Assembly: GCA_013368315.1 (NCBI GenBank)
Contig: JAACJM010000106.1
Location: 124,001 to 188,000 of the forward strand
Direction: 5' to 3'
Length of the DNA stretch: 64,000 nt
DNA from: Tetrapyrgos nigripes
Lineage: Eukaryota > Basidiomycota > Agaricomycetes > Agaricales > Campanellaceae
Shown here: positions 54,755-64,000 of the stretch, piece after piece
Numbering within the stretch: the first letter of the stretch is position 1
Layout of the letters: each line of letters begins with the position of its first letter
The notes under the pieces: model-generated
Database searches by the model: none
Told to the model about the DNA's origin: nothing
What the model saw: the letters and a program-made list of their open reading frames with translations, nothing else
Position numbers and translations under genes: made by a program

Positions 54755-56738
54755 CTACATCTCCATGGGCACCTCTTGAAACTCTCCTCCTGCAGGTGCC
54801 TCTTCAATCTGACTTTCTTCCTGACTCTTCTCCATTCTAGATGCTGCAGCTTGGGCTGAGGCAAACCTGATGGATTGGGAAAGAGATATCTCACTCACTT
54901 CTTTAGCCCTTTCAAAACTTACCACCAAAATGATGAAGAGAGGATAGAGGGCCTTATTTGAAGGCCTATCAGCAAAGTATATGCTGATTCAAGAACTGAA
55001 AATACCTACTGCTAAAGAAGGCATAGCACTTGCAAAAGTCTGGGATGCTACTGTCAGTTCATTGGCCCACAATGTGACTGCCATAAATGTGACCTGTGAT
55101 GATCATGATAGAATATTTTAGCATTTGCCAAGTTGGAGATGCAGCCAGATTGAACTCAGCACAAACCCAAAGTACACAATAAATAATCCCAGATTCTATG
55201 AGCAGCAATAAAACTTTCTGAACTTGGGAAACTGTTCCACACTGGCTGAGGTTGTTTCTGATATCCCAATGGTGAAGCCTTGGCAAGTTTAATCAACAAA
55301 TAAATAGTTAATTAAATAAGTGAAAAGCCTACCAAGTTTTGCATCCTATAAAACTTGTAGCAAGCATGTTTGTGGCCAGTAAAGGCACAGTAAGAATTAT
55401 ATGTTCCTTTTGGCAAGCTGATTATGTACATGTAGGTAGGCAGCGATGGCAAGTCCTGTATCTGTACATGCACCAACTGGGATATTTGGTCAAAGTAAGA
55501 TGGTAGACTAAACCAGTGTTCTCCTTAAGGCCTTAAATCAGCCCTCCCAGATTTCTTAAGGCTTAATGAAGGTTAAGGGCATTTTTTAAGGGAACAATTT
55601 AAGGTTTAAGTATGAAATAAACTAAAAATTTCTCCTTTCCCTACCCAACATCTTCCTCCTCCAAATCAATCTCTACTGCACCCTGGTCTGGCATCCTCCT
55701 TGGCATCTGCCAATGCTTCCATCAATGCTGCTTCTACATCAATTTGTACATGAGAAACTCAGCAAAATAGTGTCTCCAAGGTGATCACAGCTGATTTGGT
55801 GATACAAGGGAATGAATCAAAAACTCTGTGGGTAAGTACGAGAAAATGAACTATAGTACTCCCAGAGAGGATTGGTAGCAGTATACTTAGGGCTGTAGAG
55901 GCAGGCTGTAGTATTTGTCGTTGCCAGTCATTGCGACAAAAACTTTATTTCTCACTATAGTCGATAAGCGGCCCAATTAGCCACATAGCCACTTAAGGTT
56001 TCTCTTAAGGCTTAAAACTCTCCCAAAATTTCTTAAGGCTTTAGTTTAAGGGTGTTAAGGCTTAAAATCCTTATCGCCTTAAGTCATAAGGAGAACACTG
56101 GACTCAACCCATGGAAAATAAGTTGTTGGCTCACCAAAGGATGCAACAATAGCCATGGACAGAATACCCTTGACAAGATCCATGCTCTCCAAACCACAAT
56201 TCCATCTCCAATGACAAACTGGGATGAGTATATAAATTAACTCAATAGTAAACCTTTATAAAATTACTGACATTTAATCTCTGCAAAACTGCCATTGTAA
56301 TTTGCAGGTCTGTATCCTGTTGTACAATGTTCACAATGTTAGGGTGATTGTAGCTTATTGATGGAAGTTGGACAAGGAAAAATAGCATATTAGAGACTGA
56401 ATTCCCAATTGTGAGGATGAACATCAAGGCCACAAGTGCAAAAAGGATGAGTTGTGGTTTTGAACTGGGCTTTTCTGTTGACCTGATAATAGATTTATCA
56501 CTAGGGTACCACAGCAGATATATGAGTTTATAACCACTTACCAAATAGCATAAAGAACCATGAGCATCAGTGTGATATCCATACCACTAAGCACCCAGGA
56601 TATGGATACTTGCAGCATCCATCCTCTGATAACATAGAGATCAGCACTGAAAAGGGGAAGAGAAGGCTGTTGTTGTCCTTGAAGTGTGGCAGAGGACATT
56701 GAGAAGGAGACAGAGGGATGATATCGTTTGGAGATCAA
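54755..56738 (-). CDS. Multi-pass membrane protein, fungal 7TM-like, with hAT MITE in an intron
   Basis: Start MSSATLQGQQQ (ATG 56699; in-frame upstream ATG 56738). Exon 1 to 56542; exon 2 56482-56272 (PQLILFALVALMFILTIGNS); exon 3 56218-56135 (FVIGDGIVVWRAWILSRVF). The next intron contains the MITE at 55514-56100; exon 4 ends 55333 (LLATNMLATSFIGCKTW); exon 5 starts 55278 (LHHWDIRNNLSQCGTVSQVQ, KVLLLLIESGIIYCVLW). After another probable intron comes VTFMAVTLWANELTVASQTF, then ALYPLFIILVVSFERAKEVS and the tail ending PMEM, stop 54757-54755. Exon phases 1-3 agree. The order (TM segments, VVWRAW, ESGIIYCVLW, YPxLIIxLV) matches an uncharacterised agaricomycete integral membrane family. The junction near 54990 could not be resolved, so it may be damaged there. 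Function unknown. Confidence 0.7.
55514..56100. mobile_element. 587-bp hAT MITE
   Basis: TIRs CAGTGTTCTCCTTAAGGCC (55514) and the complement CTTATGACTTAAGGCG-type end ...GGAGAACACTG (56100). Flanks GACTAAAC (55506-55513) and GACTCAAC (56101-56108) match at 7 of 8 positions. TTAAGGCTTAA motifs repeat near both ends. No coding capacity. It lies in an intron of the membrane protein gene. Confidence 0.85.
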
Positions 56739-57409
56739 TGATTATTCTCCAGCATCTTATATTGTTCTAATTTGATCTGGTCGGACTTCTAAAGTGGCAG
56801 TGGACATATACAACTTCTGCATTGGTCATGGATCAGCTGTACATCTCCTGTGAGTTTTGGAGGACAAGAACCTCAGGGACTAATACTTAAGTAGCAAAAA
56901 TTTGATCATCAGGACTCAGTGATAATATACAACAGGATGCGTGTTGCTTTCAAGTTGTGATAGGTACAGGTACCAGCAGCCACTGAGAAAGTCACTGGCC
57001 ACTCAATCATGATGTATGATATCTTGTTCAATCAGGTACAGTCTCCTGCCCCGTAGTGATCAACATTGTATTGGAAGAAACTCCACCACAAGAAATTTTA
57101 CTCTTTCACGGTACTAGACTTGTCAGATGATACATAGGCCTGGGATCTCACTACTCTGGAAGTTGTTTTATTACAATCTGGTGCAAAACTTTGAACATTC
57201 TCGTATTCTGTAAAAATCATGTAGTGTTTGAAGCTTCACACTAGTTACGACGATCTTAAAACTTAAATATACCCTCTTCAGGAAACTACTATGGAGTGGA
57301 ACTGTTTGACCAAAGACTGCGAACTAACCTGCTGGCATTCAATGATATCAGATGATAGAACACTGTCAGCATCAGGGGGGAATTTAGTACTAACATCCAC
57401 ATTCTCTTC
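56739..57409. other. Intergenic, nothing recognised
   Basis: No domain, RNA gene or repeat boundary seen. Confidence 0.4.
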
Positions 57410-58026
57410 ATGGCAGCTCCTCTCACTTCCCCTAAAGCTTGGTTTTTTCACAACCTCCCAGGAGACATACATCTCCATCACAACAGCCCACTTTCTCAGT
57501 CTGTCTCGCTTCAAGAAGTTTCTCGTCTCGAGCTCAAGGTCTATCCAGGAACCGAAGCCAATATAAGGGAGTACGTCAAAAAGAATAATTATGCGTCTCG
57601 AGATGCTGGGTATGTGCACGACATGACGCTGAAGGGTCTGGGTAGTATGGATGTAAGTCCAGAATTTTCATTCCCACTAAATTTCTAAACACAATCCAGA
57701 AAGTGAAGGATGAACTTATGGAGGAGTGAATGTTGGTCCCTTCTCCGAGTCAAGCCTGACCAAGAAAACCGATGAATTTACAGAAAGAGCGATATTCGAG
57801 CATGAGGATATAGGCCTGGTTCTTGGAGGAATTCTGACCATCGATATCAGAGGTGAGGATTTATCTGATTGGCCTTGGGCGGTGTCTGAAGACCGACGCA
57901 CAGATGAAAATGACGCCTGGATCCATGTCATTATTCCTGCAAAGCAGGTCTTCATCTGCGATATCTATCCCTCCCTCAGTTCCATCAGGAAGGAATGGGA
58001 CCCAAGGGTATCTCATCTGATAAGGT
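57410..58026 (+). pseudogene. Acireductone dioxygenase-like fragment
   Basis: ATG 57410: AWFFHNLPGDIHLHHNS, then VSLQEVSRLELKVYPGTEAN and EYVKKNNYASRD resemble the N-terminus of acireductone dioxygenase (methionine salvage, cupin fold). A GTAAGT at 57653 ends the first exon. The second part (57726-58025) has FEHEDIGLVLGGILTIDIRG and WIHVIIPAKQVFICDIYPS, aligned with the family's metal-binding and C-terminal strands, then GTGAGT at 58026. The HxH metal motif of the family is not present and an ~18-residue acidic insert follows RGED. A frame change near 57715 is needed to join the parts. Probably a decayed or diverged paralogue. Confidence 0.45.
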
Positions 58027-58180
58027 GAGTCTCAAGTGATGTTTTTCATTGTTATTAGGATCTTACAATATTTTTTTGTTGTGCTTTCTGGGGTTTGACC
58101 TTGTTAATTTGTATAGGGGAAGCATGGGTTTCCGCGCATTTCAAGGGCAGACGCAGAAAATCACCCTGCGCATCACAAAT

Positions 58181-58345
58181 TACAAGGCGGAATGAAATGA
58201 GGCTGAGTTCTTTACACTCCATTTCTACGTGTGGTGGTGCATATTCATCCCGTCTCTTCCCGTGCTGTTGTTTCCAGTTTCGTCCCTGCCCATATCCACA
58301 GCCCCTGTATTTATTAACATGACCAAACAATGACATTATCTCAAT
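58181..58345 (-). repeat. Family A repeat, 3' part
   Basis: Reverse orientation of 1480-1645: TACAAGGCGGAATGAAATG at 58181, AGTTCTTTACACTCCATTTC, and CCCGTCTCTTCCCGTGCTG are shared. Confidence 0.75.
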
Positions 58346-58474
58346 ATCTTGGCAACCAGTAACTAAAGTTTCTCTCACTTTGTTCTCTTTTTTCTTTGTC
58401 TTGTCCTTTTTTATCACTTTCCTTTCTCTTTTGATCTCTTTCATTTTTTGTTTAGTATTTTCTTTCTCTTGATC

Positions 58475-60179
58475 CCCAGTGAAAAATGACTATGCACGAA
58501 TCTGCAGAATTCTGACAGTTTTTGCATGAATCTGCGGTTTTATGAAAGAGTTGTGGGCCAGCGCCCAGGCGTGGCAAGTACGAGGCCAGAAGGTAATGTT
58601 GAAAATAAAAGAAATGAAAATAAAAATGAATCATGTAGGTTTTCTAACTTGCGAAGAGGATGAAAAAAGGCAGTGAGAGTTGCAGCCTGGAGCTTAATAA
58701 TAGGGGCAAGTGACGGAAAAAGACGGACAGGGAAAATCGGGATGCTTTAAACATAGCCACACGCAGAAACCGAGTGTAGAAAACTCGCCTTCATTTTATT
58801 TGGCCTCGTAATACACCGCGTGGCGCGAACAGAATTTGCCGGCAGTAGGCACGGCCGCCTGTTGCATCGGAACTAATATTTCTTTCCATCGGATCACACC
58901 AGGACAAAGCTAAAAACACAGCCCCACAGATCACTCCGGTCCAAACCCGTTTATCAGACGGATAGACGGGACCATTTAAGCATAGCCACAAGCAGAAGTC
59001 GAGTGTAATAAACTCAACCTCATTTCATTCGGCCTCATAATGTAGACTTCTTAGAAGCAGCAGGCTCATCAAATTTGGTCGGCGACATTTTTTATGGCGC
59101 CATTGGTCAAAAATTTCGTCATTTCTCCCTCGCTCTTTTTTAATCAACTGAAAAAAAAAAAGACTTCTCTTGTACATTTTCAAATTTGCTAGTCGCGACC
59201 AGGTGAAGTCGACTCCAAGGCAAGCAAGTTTGAAGTTCACACGCTCGACTCTCTGCCGCGTACCACCACCATCCCTCCCAACTCCGACTCGACCTTCTCC
59301 CTCCCTCTTTCTGCCACGCCCATTGCCTCTCAGTATTCCAATGACGTCCATCATCATTCACTGTCAGCGTCGCATTACAACATGGTCACTCATGCAGGTC
59401 TTCGCACTAGGCCAGTTCAAACACGCTAATTTTCACGCGTCTACGTAGTAGGAATGGGGCCGTGTATATGCACGTAAGGCGGTCTGGAATATGGTGAGTT
59501 ATTATGTCTGCTGCATCTCCTCAACCTGTCTGACTCGTCGTTCGTGAGCAAAACCCAAATGGTACGTTCTTCGACCCTTTCTTCAAAGACGCCGTGTTTA
59601 TGTAGCTCTCTTTACATTAACACCCCTTCCTTTATGGCTTGCTACACGCTCGCCCTCTCTCGATTAGGCGAGTTACTCTATGTATATGCCGTTCGCGTGT
59701 AGCTCACAAAACTTGGCCTCAGGTCTCAAAATACATGTGTAAGAAGGATTGCAGCTGTATATGGTACGTAGTTTCGCATTGTGCATGCTCTGGATCTCTG
59801 CTGATGATACTTCCAGAACTTCTGTTTTAGATTTTGGTATGGCGTATGACGAAGGGGACTTTGAGGCGGATGGGGCTCGATGGGATCATTGGGATTCCTA
59901 TAGAATAGCTTCAGATTTTGTGCATATTAATGCAGATAGATGCAGAAATATATCATTTACTTTTTCACCATTCTTTCGCGCAGAAATCGTCAGATATACG
60001 CAGAACAGTGCAGATTTCAAGCAAGATTTCTTTTGCTAATTCTCTCGTGCAGATAATGCAGAAAAGCGCAGAAAAAGGGCTCATGTTCTGCAAAAATCCG
60101 GTTCCACTGAATGGAGATCTGCCAGATTGCATAAAAGCTCATATTTGCGCAGATTCATGCATAGTCTGTTTTCACTGGG
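58475..60179. mobile_element. 1.7-kb TIR element with nested family A repeats
   Basis: CCCAGTGAAAAATGACTATG (58475) and the complement ...CATAGTCTGTTTTCACTGGG (60179) are inverted (~33 bp). CTTGATC flanks both ends (58468-58474, 60180-60186), a 7-bp direct repeat, close to the 8 bp of hAT elements. GCAGAAA/GCAGATT-type motifs recur at 59930-60165. No transposase domain seen in the frames inside (59170-59448, 59749-60039, 59918-60184). Confidence 0.65.
58555..59040 (+). repeat. Two adjacent family A repeats
   Basis: Copy 1: hairpin GCCAGCGCCCAGGCGTGGC, TIR TACGAGGCC (58579-58587), end GGCCTCGTA (58802-58810). Copy 2 shares the 3' block CATAGCCACAAGCAGAAGTC and ends GGCCTCATA (59031-59039). 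Confidence 0.7.
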
Positions 60180-60451
60180 CTTGATCTCTTGTATTCTTAT
60201 TCATTGCTTGCTTTCCTTTTTTCCCCTCTCTTCTCTCTCTTCTCTCTTTCTTCTTCTTCATCTCTTGTTGGTTGGAGACATATTTGGCCCTCAGGCAAAA
60301 GGGCAAGAGTTTGAATACATGTCTTTTAGACAATCATAGACCAGGTTCGTCACTTTTCTCTCTTTCTCATGCTTTATCTTACAATGAACACCCCTACTAA
60401 TTTTTTGTTCAGCTATGACCCCCACATCTCTTTGTACATCCTGGAGACATT

Positions 60452-63400
60452 CACTGTGGGGTCCCCATAGCTGGATTTTCAGACTATCATAGGTTGATAT
60501 GTCATAATCAACCTATGAACTCTGACATCCTATATCGTAGCTTAGAAACTAACCTACAAATCATGCTATTGTAGGTTACAAACTACCCTACCAATCAACC
60601 TATCTCAATGCCCAGAACAAATCATACTGAACCGTAAAAAAAACCTATCGTTGACTGAAGTTCAATCAATTTCTTTAGCATGTTATTCATCCTGGTCATG
60701 TAAGGTACGCTTAAGTACACCACTACGATCAAATAAAACCCATCCCCCTTTGTTCCGATTCTTCGCTCTGGCCATGAGACATTGCACACTCTCTATCCCA
60801 ATGACATCCAACGGACCATAGCCGGAGTAGAAATACATGTCCATTTCATGAAGTGGTTGGGTTTTGTCCAAATTACAGCCACGGATAGCGACAAGGCAAA
60901 TCTCCTCTCCGGGATCCAGTTTCAACGCTGCGCAAGCTGCGGGATCTGTAAACCGAATCACGAAAATCCATTCCAATTGACCATAGAAATCCCTCAAAAC
61001 CATTTTCGGTCTGCAGTTTTTCATTCTTGCGTGAATATCAACATAAGCTTCATACTGTAAGATTTGCATTTTAGATACTTGAGATGACTCGGATATACTA
61101 TAAAAAGACTAAAGCTCACCCGAATGAACGTCGCATCTCGACTATCTTCAGCACAGCTACCAACGCAAGATGCATAGATTGTTTCGCCTTCCTCTGAGTC
61201 AATTTGTTGAATACAACCCCAAACTTCAACCTGTGCTGATGTGAAATGCTGTCGTACGACTCAAATAGTTATACTCCGAGTGTTAAGTCGAGTTACGAGA
61301 GCCGCACATATGCTCATAGTCAGACCTGCGGAGAGGTGCTGATCAGATGATGATGCTTTCGGTGGGCGGAGAAGCCATTCAGGATCTAGATTTTGGAAAT
61401 GTCAGTTTGACGCTAGCACTCGTAGTGTAGGAAAGCTACTCACTAGATCGAAGTCGTGAGGATCCCTGAGGGAGAATAACCTTAGGAGGCCCGAGCTGTA
61501 ATTCTTCAATGACATTATATGCGAGCTTGATTTGCGTCAATTGAGCAATTTCAAGCACATAACGGTCCAGCGAACAATATGGATAACGATGGCTTCTGAT
61601 GGCAGGCTGCAAGGAGCCACAGTACCGCTCCATCGGGAAAGCCCAGTAGCACCACACAGGGCCCATAGCCTCTATGCTATCAGCAATATGCAGAAGAGCA
61701 TGAATTGTAAGGGGGCAAGTTGACACACGATCAGCTGAATGCTGGTAGTAGTACCTATCCGAAAAGTAATCACTAATTGGCAAAGGAAAAAGTCATGAGC
61801 AAATAGAAACATGCCTTTCGTACTTCTGAACCCACTTGACAAACCCCACTCGGATTTCGTCAACTTCATCAATTGTAATCTCAAATTGCAGACATTTGTT
61901 GAGCAATTTGACCAATGAGACAAAGTGGTCGTAATACTTCTTTCCCAGCCTCTTCCGAAGCAAAATGGGCCCGAGGTATAATGTCCAGAAAGACCACATC
62001 TCCGCCGAAACATTGGCCTTTTCATTGGATAAATCCGGTACTCGCGCTCCAAAAGTGGAAGGAATGGTAGAACCAGAAGCGGCTATCTCAGCCCCAATAG
62101 CCTGCCACACTGCTTTACTGATTGAGTAACTTTCCGATCCGTCGTCAAGACCTTTGAACTCGCCAGTCCAGTGCAGAATAAGGTTTTTGACAAGGTTCTC
62201 CCATATGAGATGCATGAAGTCGTATGGGAATGACGTAGGAAAGATGAGGGAGTCCAGGAAAGATAATGCTGGTATCTCCTTAATGCCATAAGCACGAGCA
62301 AGCCTCTCTGCCCCAGCATTTGTAGTTGAAGCCTGGACTTCAGCTGCTTGAGCGAGGAGTTGTAGATGGGTACGTGTAGGAAGGTTGGCTGGATCATAAT
62401 GTTTTACCGCATCCTCGTCGTCGAGCCATTCTCAGTTCAAGGGAACATAGTGAGTGTTCGAATCAGGACTGACGACACCGAGAATAGAGCACATACGACA
62501 CAGGGACTTGGCATTATGACCCTTCATGTGCATAAGCATCGAAACTGCTGGAATGTCACCAAACACCACGATAAGATGTGCTCACAATGGAAAAATGACA
62601 TTGCTGAGAGCATCATAGGCCGGACACCATGTGCTAGACATGCGAGTTCTTCGAGGAGGGGCCACAAGAAGGAGTCGATGTCATGAGGCTTTTTAGGGCC
62701 TGGAATAACACCGAGGGAGAGAATGTTTTCGACATGGAAGCGAACATTGGGTGGAAGGTTATAGTTAAAAAGAATGAGTGGCCAGGCAGTCTTCTTGCGG
62801 CGTTTGTGGGGAGCAAAACCATCAGTTGAAAGTCCAAGCGCAATGTCACGGTCGTCTTCAAAGTACTTGTGTACCAAGCACTCCTTATTGACGTGGACAT
62901 GGCAGTGCAGAAGTTTCCGGTATGTAGAGCCGTCAAAAATATCAGAGACCTTCCCAGCCTCGTGTTTGTGATCCTTTGCACGGTACTGCATTTTCTGGGC
63001 CATGGCTTGACTTCGCATGAAAGCCTGGAGACGAGGGATGAGAGGAATGTAGGTAAATTGTTTCTGAGGTTTGCCATTGGGCCGGAATCGTGACTCGTGG
63101 CAAGCGTCGAGTTCTGCATGGCGCCCAGTGTAGGCACAGCAAGAGTTTGGACAGCAGTCGGATATCCGAGGCTCTACTCCTGATACTGCAGAGACACGGG
63201 AACGTATTCCATCAAGCTTCGGTAGTGGAAGCTGGGATGAATGACGAGGAAAGGCGTAGGGAGTTTTTGCAAATGCCCGGTCAGTTGTATGTGTTGTAAG
63301 TTTGTATGCGTATGCACGACAAATATCTAGATCGTACTCTCCAAGTATCGCTACGAAAAGCATGAGAAAACGTTTAAACGGTCAAAGTAAAAGGTAGACG

Positions 63401-64000
63401 TACCTTCAGAAGCGTCGCACTCATAGTCTGCTCCAAACTGCTCCTCAGCGGAAAGGTTTCCTCGCTGTGTCTGGTACCTCCAGACAAATTCATTCCAATC
63501 AAAATCTTCCTCATCCTCCTCGTTACCATCTCCGTTTTCATCTTCCAACTCTTGAGCAGTCCAATCGTCTGTATCCATAAGGTCCCCTTCGTCTTCAACA
63601 TCTTCAACATCTTCAACCCAAGCACGAACATTTTGCTGTGGAAACAGAAGGCCGTCAGACTGGGGATTGTGGGTAAACTCATCATTACTATCCCAAGCTA
63701 TGTCTTGATGTCCAAAGTCGTTGACTGGCTGCTCCATTTGTGAAGCTGTGGATGGCTGGGCAGTAGATGTTGGATATGGATCAAATAAAAAGGCTTGGTG
63801 TTCTAAAGCCCGTTGTGCGCTGATGAGTTGTTGGCAGTGTTCACACCACTGTTTCTTGGAGCGAGCCATAATGAACTGAGCGAACAGTACTAGTACAGCA
63901 AAGGAGAGAAAGTCGAGAAAACCAAAGCATATGTATAGTCACATGTCTTAAGAAGAAAAAATTGCCGACCGCGTCCTAGCCTACGTTTCCTTGGTAATAA
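60452..64000 (-). mobile_element. CACTA transposon, right end outside the window
   Basis: Candidate terminus CACTGTGGGGTCCCCATAGC at 60452-60471. The next 170 bp are dense in TAGGTT and its complement (AGGTTGAT, CAACCTAT, CTAACCTACA, GTAGGTTAC), the subterminal repeats expected of CACTA elements. The transposase gene follows on the minus strand. The other terminus must lie beyond 64000. Confidence 0.75.
60683..63869 (-). pseudogene. CACTA transposase (Tnp2 family)
   Basis: N-terminus MARSKKQWCEHCQQLISAQR (63869), an acidic stretch (63600-63480), exon end at GTACG near 63400. Tnp2 core: VSDIFDGSTYRKL, IALGLSTDGFAPHKRRKKTA (catalytic D), WPLILFNYNLPPNVRFHVEN, LGVIPGPKKPHDIDSFLWP (62950-62680). 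Then FMHLIWENLVKNLILHWTGE (62220-62160), SADRVSTCPLTIHALLHIAD and CYWAFPMERYCGSLQPA (61750-61600), and the C-terminal domain MVLRDFYGQLEWIFVIRF...GWVLFDRSGVLKRT (61000-60700), stop at 60683. A 1-nt deletion near 62623 and TGA codons at 62584-62582 and 62434-62432 (each probably an ancestral CGA) interrupt the frame. Several short introns are evident. Confidence 0.9.

Noticed and set aside
58095..58444. Overlapping frames of 75 and 129 codons
   Set aside because: They lie in a family A repeat and T-rich spacer; no domain.

Overview
The window looks like transposon-dense nuclear DNA from an agaricomycete-type basidiomycete. The evidence is short (50-75 bp) GT-AG introns with CTAAY/CTGAC-like branch points, a fungal P450 gene split into 13 exons, a HET-domain pseudogene, a fungal multi-pass membrane protein gene, and the transposable elements themselves (Ty1/copia, an APE-type LINE, Tc1/mariner, BED-finger hAT, CACTA/Tnp2). 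No species is assigned. Only two long reading frames look fully functional: the P450 (16791-19248) and the Tc1 transposase (39442-40458). The membrane-protein gene (54755-56738) also looks well preserved apart from its unresolved 3' splicing.

Layout. 276-1645: long copy of a short-TIR repeat (family A). 1646-8165: decayed copia retrotransposon, minus strand. 8170-13232: LINE copy 1, interrupted by a 612-bp solo LTR (9098-9709). 13237-14714: HET-domain pseudogene. 15231-16590: small palindromic and TIR repeats. 16791-19248: P450. 19250-28170: repeat-rich spacer with a duplicated 1.4-kb unit, a 411-bp CACTA-like foldback element (22393-22803), a 2.15-kb TIR element and a 750-bp minisatellite. 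28179-33110: LINE copy 2, interrupted by a solo copia LTR (28534-28901). 33322-43115: 9.8-kb hAT transposon with a perfect 8-bp target duplication, carrying inside it a 4.1-kb palindromic minisatellite element (33947-38040) and an intact Tc1 element (39072-40698). 43125-44244: Mutator-like TIR element whose presumed target duplication the hAT entered. 44923-48340: fragments of an unidentified gene with a 1.6-kb intronic minisatellite. 48411-50995: second palindromic minisatellite element. 50996-52599: 3' part of a second copia element with its LTR. 54755-56738: membrane protein gene with a hAT MITE in an intron. 57410-58026: acireductone-dioxygenase-like remnant. 58475-60179: TIR element with nested family A repeats. 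60452-64000: CACTA element with a Tnp2-type transposase pseudogene running off the right edge.

The most unusual content is structural. Three foldback elements share CACTGG termini (3-bp target duplications are visible for two of them) and modular subterminal repeats, yet have unrelated cores: none, a 22-bp GC-rich minisatellite, or a CTC-rich minisatellite. In both satellite-bearing members the array itself flips orientation, so a transcript would fold into a very long hairpin. A 76-bp minisatellite in which every unit carries a branch-point-like motif, a 3' splice site and a 5' splice site sits directly upstream of plausible exons. Two repeat families begin with a GC-rich palindrome followed by a TACGAG-type TIR, and two copies of one family show compensatory changes in the palindrome. 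The LINE places a (degenerate) RNase H between endonuclease and reverse transcriptase.

All identifications come from reading the sequence and recalling family motifs; no database search was possible.
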